A stretch of DNA of 7,987 bases, taken from an uncultured Collinsella sp. (lineage in GTDB: Bacteria > Actinomycetota > Coriobacteriia > Coriobacteriales > Coriobacteriaceae). The DNA is taken from contig URWM01000063.1 in NCBI GenBank assembly GCA_900551655.1, positions 1-7,987 on the forward strand, given 5' to 3'. A model generated the notes under the pieces. That model saw nothing but the letters and a program-made list of their open reading frames with translations. It was not told the origin of the DNA and ran no database searches. Both the position numbers and the translations under genes were made by a program. This document shows, piece by piece, positions 1 through 4,228 of this stretch (positions are counted from its first letter, which is position 1; every line of letters starts with the position of its first letter).

Positions 1-41
1 CCTCTACGTCTCGTGGGCTCGGAGATGTGTATAAGAGACAG
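1..41 (+). other. Nextera read-2 adapter and partial i7 index (artefact)
   Basis: Bases 8-41 are the Nextera transposase adapter that begins GTCTCGTGGGCTCGG and ends in the 19-base Tn5 mosaic end AGATGTGTATAAGAGACAG (23-41). Bases 1-7, cctctac, match the last seven bases of Nextera i7 index N712 as I remember the published index list. This is library sequence left on the contig, not genome. Any reading frame crossing it, such as one starting at 27, is spurious. Confidence 0.98.
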
Positions 42-271
42 GGTCACGGTGGTCCGATAGGGGCGCCGCCCGCGGCATGCGCCGCGGAGCGGTATCCCCT
101 ACCGAAGGGCGGGGATGCCCTCCGCTTCCAGTTCGGAATCAGCCGTCGGAGGCGTTCGGCTGACTGCGGGAACGGCCTGTCCGCTCAATGTGTTCGGCTG
201 AGATCGGAAATCAACCCAACACGAGCCGGACACGCGCCAGACGGCTCTTCCCCGTGCGGCCTTCCCCCTTA

Positions 272-317
272 CGCTCATGTTGCAGGCATGTAACGCCGCA
301 GCGAGCGCGCCTTTTTT
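272..317 (+). terminator. Possible intrinsic terminator
   Basis: CGCTC (272-276) pairs with GAGCG (303-307). Inside it GTTGC (279-283) pairs with GCAGC (298-302) using one G-U, and GGC (285-287) pairs with GCC (295-297) around a 7-base loop. A two-base bulge (277-278) interrupts the left arm. Six T residues follow at 312-317, but four bases (CGCC) separate them from the stem, which weakens the case. It would end a transcript coming from the left, before the ACT gene promoter. Confidence 0.35.
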
Positions 318-327
318 GCGCCAGACA

Positions 328-350
328 GGTACAATGATGAACACTGTACC
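328..350 (+). promoter_or_regulatory. 23-bp imperfect palindrome with a possible -10 box
   Basis: GGTACAATG (328-336) and CACTGTACC (342-350) are inverted repeats matching at 8 of 9 positions around the 5-base centre ATGAA. TACAAT at 330-335 resembles a -10 hexamer, but no good -35 lies 16-18 bases upstream. The site is 47 bases before the ACT start codon. Size and symmetry suit a dimeric repressor operator overlapping a promoter. A small RNA hairpin in the leader is the alternative. Confidence 0.4.
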
Positions 351-397
351 GTAGCGGAGCGCCCCGCGCGCGCCGCAACCACGCGAAAGGGTTTCCC

Positions 398-685
398 ATG
401 GCCGAGATCTCGTCCTCCCGTATCGTCATCACCGTCCTTGGCAAGAACCGCCCCGGCATCGTCGCCGGCGTCACCCGCGTTCTGGGCGAGGCCAACGTCG
501 ACATCCGCGACATCACGCAGTCCATTATCGAGGACATCTTCACCATGACCATGCTGGCCGACACCGCCGAGTCCAAGCTCGACTTCGCCGAGCTGCAGAA
601 GGCGCTGGCCGAGGCCGGCGAGCTTTCGGGCGTCAACGTGTCCATCCAGCGCGAGGACGTCTTCAACTTTATGTACCGCCTGTAG
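398..685 (+). CDS. ACT domain-containing protein, UPF0237/GcvR-like
   Basis: A 95-residue protein that is essentially one ACT domain, the small ligand-binding fold usually sensing amino acids or related metabolites. Residues 8-40 carry the typical first strand, the RPGIVAGV turn and helix, and the EANVDIRDITQSI segment. The C-terminal part (about 60-90) supplies the second helix and last strand. There is no catalytic domain, so the likely role is as a cytoplasmic dimeric sensor or regulator; the ligand cannot be read from sequence. Length fits the UPF0237 family (about 90 residues). The ATG at 398 follows GAAAGGG (385-391) with six bases between. Citrate synthase starts 77 bases downstream on the same strand with no terminator between, so co-transcription is likely. 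In many bacteria this family is followed by a DUF711/UPF0210 gene, which is absent here. Confidence 0.88.
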   Translation: MAEISSSRIVITVLGKNRPGIVAGVTRVLGEANVDIRDITQSIIEDIFTMTMLADTAESKLDFAELQKALAEAGELSGVNVSIQREDVFNFMYRL

Positions 686-762
686 CGAGCAAGCCGCTGG
701 GGATAGCCTGACGCGCGCATGCCCATGCAAGTCACCCCGATGCGGCCCGGAGAGGAGCGCGC

Positions 763-2181
763 ATGGCCTACGACGCCAAGAAAATCTATTACCGCTTCGA
801 TGACCACTTGAGCCGCCTGGTTCTGGATTACGAAGCAAGCCGCCAGATTTCGCCTGAGAGCGAAAGCCTCTACCACGGCCTGCCGACCGACCCTTATGAC
901 GAGGGCCTGTTTGTTGAGCACAATGTCAAGCGCGGCCTGCGCAATGCCGACGGCCCGGGCGTGGTCGCGGGCCTCACTCGCATCTCGGATGTGCACGGCT
1001 ACAACAAGGTCGACGGAAAGGTCGTGCCCGATCAGGGCAAGCTCACGCTTCGCGGCTACAGCATCGAGGATCTGGTCAACAATGCCCAGGCCGAAAATCG
1101 CTACGGCTACGAAGAAGTCGCCTATCTGCTTATCACGGGTTCGCTGCCCAACAAGGAAGAGCTCGACGGCTTTTGCGAGCGCCTGGGCGCCTTTAGACAT
1201 CCGAGCGACGAGTACGTTAAAGAGTTCCCTATGACCACGGTGTCGTCGAGCATCATGAACGTGCTCCAGCGCGCCGTACTGCTGCTCTACGCCTTCGATG
1301 CCGAACCAGACGTGATCACGCCCGAGCACGAAATCGACGTCGCTATTTCCATGCTCGCACGTCTCCCGCGCATCGCCGCCTTCGCACACATGGCCTCGGT
1401 CGCCAAGCTTCGCGGCTCCGAGGTTCACGTGCCGCACCCCACGCCCGGCCTCTCCACCGCCGAGACCATCCTACAGGTCCTGCGCGGCGGCATGGCGTTC
1501 ACCCGCGACGAAGCCATGCTGCTCGACGTGATGCTCATGCTGCATGCCGAGCACGGCGGCGGCAACAATTCCACGTTTGCCTGCCGCGTGCTGTCCTCCT
1601 CGGCCACCGACCCGTATTCCGCCTACGCCGCGGCTATCGGCTCGCTCAAGGGTCCGCGCCACGGCGGCGCCAACGCCAAGGTCGTGTCCATGCACGAGGA
1701 CATCCGTGCGCATGTCTCCAATTGGGAGGACGAGGACGAGGTCGCAGCCTACCTGGGCAAGATCCTCGACAAGCAGGCCTTCGACGGCACGGGCCTCATC
1801 TACGGTATGGGCCACGCCGTCTACACGCTGAGCGACCCGCGCGCCGAGGTGTGCCGCCGTTACGCGCGCACGCTTGCCGCCAAGAAGGACTTGGGCGAGG
1901 AGTTCGCGCTCATCGAGCGCATCGAGCGCCTGGCACCGCAGGTGATGCGCGACCACGGCATGACCAAGCCTATCTGCGCCAACATCGACCTGTACACAGG
2001 CTTTATCTACAAGATGCTCGGCGTGCCCGAGACGCTCTTTACGCCGCTATTCGCCGTCGCCCGCATGGCCGGCTGGTCGGCACACCGCATGGAAGAGCTC
2101 TTCTGCGCGCACCGTATCATCCGCCCCGCCTATCGTCCGGTGATCGAGCCGCTGGAGTACAAGCCGCTCGCCGACCGCTAG
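763..2181 (+). CDS. Citrate synthase (GltA family, long Gram-positive anaerobe type)
   Basis: A 472-residue si-type citrate synthase, condensing oxaloacetate and acetyl-CoA to citrate in the cytoplasm. Family landmarks are clear: LHAEHGGGNNSTF at 260-272 with the catalytic His264, GSLKGPRHGGAN at 293-304 with His300, YGMGHAVYTLSDPRA at 347-361 with His351, and NIDLYTG at 407-413 with catalytic Asp409. The substrate-binding arginine region RPAYRPV is at 454-460. It is longer than the 370-430 residue proteobacterial enzymes. The N-terminal segment with NVKRGLRNADGPGV (54-67) and the HAEHGGGNNST core match the type I know from clostridia. 2-Methylcitrate synthase activity cannot be excluded. The start is supported by AGGAG at 753-757, five bases before the ATG. 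In an anaerobe with a partial TCA cycle the enzyme would mainly feed 2-oxoglutarate and glutamate synthesis. A strong terminator follows. Confidence 0.95.
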   Translation: MAYDAKKIYYRFDDHLSRLVLDYEASRQISPESESLYHGLPTDPYDEGLFVEHNVKRGLRNADGPGVVAGLTRISDVHGYNKVDGKVVPDQGKLTLRGYSIEDLVNNAQAENRYGYEEVAYLLITGSLPNKEELDGFCERLGAFRHPSDEYVKEFPMTTVSSSIMNVLQRAVLLLYAFDAEPDVITPEHEIDVAISMLARLPRIAAFAHMASVAKLRGSEVHVPHPTPGLSTAETILQVLRGGMAFTRDEAMLLDVMLMLHAEHGGGNNSTFACRVLSSSATDPYSAYAAAIGSLKGPRHGGANAKVVSMHEDIRAHVSNWEDEDEVAAYLGKILDKQAFDGTGLIYGMGHAVYTLSDPRAEVCRRYARTLAAKKDLGEEFALIERIERLAPQVMRDHGMTKPICANIDLYTGFIYKMLGVPETLFTPLFAVARMAGWSAHRMEELFCAHRIIRPAYRPVIEPLEYKPLADR

Positions 2182-2204
2182 GACGCGGACCGTTATAGAA
2201 CTCG

Positions 2205-2243
2205 AGCGTGGCCAGGGCATCATCGCCCTCGGCCACGCTTTTT
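2205..2243 (+). terminator. Intrinsic terminator after citrate synthase
   Basis: AGCGTGGCC (2205-2213) pairs with GGCCACGCT (2231-2239). A2214-T2229 and GGGC (2215-2218)/GCCC (2225-2228) continue the stem, with C2230 bulged and the 6-base loop ATCATC (2219-2224). A T-run (2239-2243) follows directly. It sits 24 bases after the citrate synthase stop codon. It also lies only 25 bases before the next start codon, which leaves little space for a promoter of the downstream gene. Confidence 0.9.
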
Positions 2244-2268
2244 ATGCCAGTGGAAAGGGCTGCATCAA

Positions 2269-3111
2269 ATGATTGTGTTTTCCGATATGGATGGGACGCT
2301 GCTGACGAGCGATAAGCAAATGAGCGATGCCACCTGGGCAATGCTCGACGAGCTCGCACGTCGTGACATCGAGTTTGTTCCCTGCACGGGACGTCCGCTG
2401 TCGGGCATCTTTGAGCCCATCCTCGCCCATCCCGCCGTGCACTACGCGGTCTGTGCCAACGGCGCCAGCGTCTGGCAACTCGACGACGGTACGCCCACCG
2501 ACACCTCACGTGCTACGCGCATTTTGAGCCGACCGCTCGATTGCGGCATTGCCCATCGCATCCGCCGCATCGCCGCCGACCACGATGTGACCTTCGATAT
2601 CTTCGCGGATGGGCAGTGTTTCCTCCCCCGCTCGCTATACGGGCGTCTGGATGAGTTCTGTGGCGGCGACCCCCACATCGCGGCTTCGCTCAAGCGCACA
2701 CGAACGCCGATCGACATGGATATCGACAGCAAGATCGACGGGGTCGAGACGCTCGAACGCATCGCCATGTACTGGCACGACCCGGCCGATCGCGACGCCA
2801 TCGCGGCTGAGCTCGACACGCTCGGAGGCATTGAGGTCACGCGTTCGTACGCCATGAATATCGAGGTCATGGGCGAGGGCGCCACCAAGGGAACGGCCCT
2901 CACGTGGCTATGCGAGCATCTGGGCGAGTCTCTCGCCGACGCCTGGGCGTTCGGCGACAACATCAACGACATCCCCATGCTGCAGGCAGCGGGCCATGGC
3001 ATGGCCATGATCAACGCCGAGCCCGAGGACCGCGACGCCGCCGACGCCATCACCGAATACGACAATGACCACGACGGCGTCGCCCGCACCATCATGGCCG
3101 CCCTCGCCTAG
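2269..3111 (+). CDS. HAD phosphatase, Cof/type IIB subfamily (1)
   Basis: A 280-residue haloacid dehalogenase-fold hydrolase, probably a magnesium-dependent phosphatase for sugar phosphates or other small phosphorylated metabolites. Motif I is SDMDGTLL at 5-12, with nucleophile Asp6 and general acid Asp8. Motif II is Thr40 in VPCTGRP. Motif III is Lys207 in GATKGTAL. Motif IV is GDNIND at 229-234, with Asp230 and Asp234 for metal binding. The region of about 85-195 between motifs II and III is the type IIB cap that sets specificity, so the substrate cannot be predicted. The ATG at 2269 follows GGAAAGGG (2252-2259) by nine bases, and MIVFSDMDGT is a typical start for the family. It lies just past the citrate synthase terminator and converges on a second HAD gene. 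The stop codon (3109-3111) lies inside a CTAGCC/GGCTAG palindrome at the edge of the repeat element. Confidence 0.9.
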   Translation: MIVFSDMDGTLLTSDKQMSDATWAMLDELARRDIEFVPCTGRPLSGIFEPILAHPAVHYAVCANGASVWQLDDGTPTDTSRATRILSRPLDCGIAHRIRRIAADHDVTFDIFADGQCFLPRSLYGRLDEFCGGDPHIAASLKRTRTPIDMDIDSKIDGVETLERIAMYWHDPADRDAIAAELDTLGGIEVTRSYAMNIEVMGEGATKGTALTWLCEHLGESLADAWAFGDNINDIPMLQAAGHGMAMINAEPEDRDAADAITEYDNDHDGVARTIMAALA

Positions 3112-3116
3112 CCATC

Positions 3117-3226
3117 GGCTAGTCATTGGGGACGTTCTTGAATGACTAGTCGTTAGGGACAGCCTTCGCGAAAAGCTGCAAGGACTGTCCCCCACTGCCG
3201 GCAGAAAAGGAACGTCCCTAACTGCT
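3117..3226. repeat. Palindromic REP-like element, copy A
   Basis: The element fills the gap between two convergent HAD genes. Its core, 3117-3154, is a hairpin: GGCTAGTCATT (3117-3127) and AATGACTAGTC (3141-3151) are inverted repeats matching at 10 of 11 positions around a loop containing GGGGACGTTCTT. A second hairpin pairs GGGACAGCCTT (3156-3166) with AAGGACTGTCCC (3180-3191), with one bulged A. The outermost arms GGGACGTTC (3129-3137) and GAACGTCCC (3210-3218) are perfect inverted repeats. CTGCCGGCAG at 3195-3204 is a perfect palindrome. The 38-base core recurs inverted at 4191-4228. No T-run follows any hairpin, so it is not a standard terminator, although it may still limit read-through between the converging genes. 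Confidence 0.8.
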
Positions 3227-3229
3227 GGA

Positions 3230-4024
3230 TTAAGCAAGGCTCTCCAGAACACGGCGGAGTTCTTGCTGGACGGCGTGGTCGCGGTTACAACCCACCACGC
3301 GATCGGCCACCGCCTTAAGCGCGGGGCGCGCGTTTTCCATCGCGCAGCCCGTGCCGACAAAGCGAATGATCTCGTAGTCGTTCATCGAGTCGCCAAACGC
3401 CATGACCTCGTCGCGACCAATGCCGTAATGCTCCGCGAGCTGCGCGATACCCGAGGCCTTCGACACACCGGGCTGCATGGCATCGATCCACGCGTTGCCC
3501 GAAGGCGCGAAAGAGAACAGGCCGCCCAGCTCGCGCTGCAACACGTAGGCGTTGTCCATCACGTTGCCGTCATCGCAGATAATCGATGCCTTGATGATAT
3601 TCACATGCGGATCGGGCAGTCCCCAAATGCGTTCGGCGTTGGGCAGATCTTTGTCGATCTCGCGGACAAATTTGTCCTCGTCGTCGAGCAAAAAGGACTT
3701 GGTGCGATCAAAGAGCGCCAGATGCATGTTAGGAAACATCTTGACCGTGCACGCGAGCTTGCGGACGGCGAGATGCGAATATACCTCGCGATCGACCTCG
3801 ACCCCTTCTGCATAGACCTGCGCACCATTCGCCGCGACAAAGTCCATTTTGTCGACCACGGGCGCAAAGAACTCGCATAGGCGGTCGTAACGGCGGCCCG
3901 AGGACGCAGCAAAGTGCACGCCGCGCTCGCGCAGGGCCTCAATCAGCTCATATGTCTCGGGCGGTACCTGGCTATTCTCATCAAACAACGTGCCGTCCAT
4001 ATCGGATGCAATCAGTTTAAACAT
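3230..4024 (-). CDS. HAD phosphatase, Cof/type IIB subfamily (2)
   Basis: A 264-residue HAD-fold hydrolase, likely a cytoplasmic magnesium-dependent phosphatase of unknown substrate. Motif I is ASDMDGTLF at 6-14, with nucleophile Asp8 and Asp10. Motif II lies at Ser41/Ser42 in FAASSGRRYD. Motif III is Lys189 in GVSKASG. Motif IV is FGDSMND at 210-216, with Asp212 and Asp216. Residues of about 80-180 form the type IIB cap. The frame stays open to 4114, but the ATG at 4024 is preferred: it follows AAGGGAG (4032-4038) by seven bases, puts motif I at the normal distance from the N-terminus, and the upstream codons overlap a leader hairpin. It is a distant paralogue of the gene at 2269-3111 with a different cap. 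The gene is bracketed by inverted copies of the REP-like core. Its leader can mask the ribosome site. Confidence 0.9.
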   Translation of the reverse strand: MFKLIASDMDGTLFDENSQVPPETYELIEALRERGVHFAASSGRRYDRLCEFFAPVVDKMDFVAANGAQVYAEGVEVDREVYSHLAVRKLACTVKMFPNMHLALFDRTKSFLLDDEDKFVREIDKDLPNAERIWGLPDPHVNIIKASIICDDGNVMDNAYVLQRELGGLFSFAPSGNAWIDAMQPGVSKASGIAQLAEHYGIGRDEVMAFGDSMNDYEIIRFVGTGCAMENARPALKAVADRVVGCNRDHAVQQELRRVLESLA

Positions 4025-4030
4025 AGAAAA

Positions 4031-4090
4031 GCTCCCTTCGAACTTGTTGGGATCGGACGTATATCCGATTCCAACGTACCCAAAGGGAGC
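4031..4090 (-). promoter_or_regulatory. Long leader hairpin masking the HAD phosphatase 2 ribosome site
   Basis: Read on the minus strand, GCTCCCTT (4090-4083) pairs perfectly with AAGGGAGC (4038-4031), which contains the Shine-Dalgarno sequence. Inside this, GTTGGAATCGGA (4075-4064) and TCCGATCCCAAC (4057-4046) are inverted repeats matching at 11 of 12 positions around the 6-base loop TATACG. The 7x7 stretch between the two stems (4082-4076 and 4045-4039) can form one G-C and several G-U pairs. The inner 30-bp palindrome could equally be a DNA operator. I do not recognise a known riboswitch class. Confidence 0.55.
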
Positions 4091-4092
4091 CC

Positions 4093-4123
4093 AAATAAGA
4101 CTCCGCGGGCGCAAACGTTACAA
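4093..4123 (-). promoter_or_regulatory. Possible promoter for HAD phosphatase 2
   Basis: On the minus strand TTGTAA (4123-4118) matches four of six positions of a -35 box. TTATTT (4098-4093) is a fair -10, with a 19-base spacer (18 if CTTATT is used). The start would fall near 4086, inside the left arm of the leader hairpin, so the exact start decides how much of the outer stem is transcribed. Confidence 0.35.
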
Positions 4124-4161
4124 GGACCTAGCAAATAGCTCACGCGCGCCAGAGACCCCAC

Positions 4162-4188
4162 GGTCGCAGCGTCAGGCGACGCGCCACC
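4162..4188 (-). other. GC-rich hairpin downstream of adenine deaminase
   Basis: GCGTC (4169-4173) and GACGC (4178-4182) form a 5-bp stem with a 4-base loop. GGT (4162-4164) and ACC (4186-4188) can extend it with mismatches. It lies about 35 bases past the adenine deaminase stop on that transcript. No T-run follows, so it is at best a weak or factor-dependent terminator. No other terminator is visible for that gene. Confidence 0.3.
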
Positions 4189-4190
4189 CC

Positions 4191-4228
4191 GACGGCTAGT
4201 CGTTTAAGAACGTCCCCGATGACTAGTC
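4191..4228 (-). repeat. Palindromic REP-like element, copy B (inverted)
   Basis: Read on the minus strand this 38-base stretch matches the core of copy A (3117-3154) at 32 of 38 positions and keeps GGGGACGTTCTT intact. The two copies are in opposite orientation and flank HAD phosphatase 2. The flanking arms (GACTAGTCATC and AACGACTAGCC on the minus strand) are again inverted repeats, weaker than in copy A. Copy B lacks the second hairpin of copy A. The adenine deaminase stop codon (4223-4225) is the TAG of the first CTAG in this repeat, so the repeat supplies the gene's last codon and its stop. Confidence 0.8.

Larger units (their letters stand above)
42..397. other. Structured non-coding region upstream of the ACT gene
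   Basis: No reading frame here looks like protein: candidate frames lack domains, have poor ribosome sites or run into the adapter. The stretch is rich in short inverted repeats. CCGCGGC/GCCGCGG at 70-87 is a perfect 7-bp stem with a 4-base loop. TAGGGG (58-63) can pair with CCCCTA (96-101). TCAGCCG/CGGCTGA at 139-163 is a 7-bp stem. GTTCGGCTGA occurs twice, at 154-163 and 192-201. This could be the 3' part of a structured RNA or the trailer of a gene lying left of the contig. I tested it by eye against RNase P RNA, tmRNA, SRP RNA, and the TPP and glycine riboswitches, and none fit. Confidence 0.45.

Noticed and set aside
101..120. CCGAAGGGCGGGG resembling a glycine riboswitch segment
   Set aside because: The A-rich loop and the partner CTCAGGCAAAAGGAC-type segment are absent, so the likeness is a few bases only.
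192..220. GGCTGAGA resembling the TPP riboswitch core
   Set aside because: The rest of the THI-box (the CTGATCTGG...AATGCCAGCG part) is missing downstream, and no thiamine gene follows.
27..293. Open frame starting in the left adapter
   Set aside because: Its start codon lies in library adapter sequence and the product has no recognisable domain or family pattern.
211..1437. Long minus-strand frame across the ACT and citrate synthase genes
   Set aside because: It lies antisense to two well-supported genes, shows no domain, and arises from GC-rich codon bias.
4025..4114. N-terminal extension of HAD phosphatase 2
   Set aside because: The HAD motif I normally lies within the first ten or so residues. 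The extension overlaps the leader hairpin and lacks a ribosome site as good as the one at 4032-4038.
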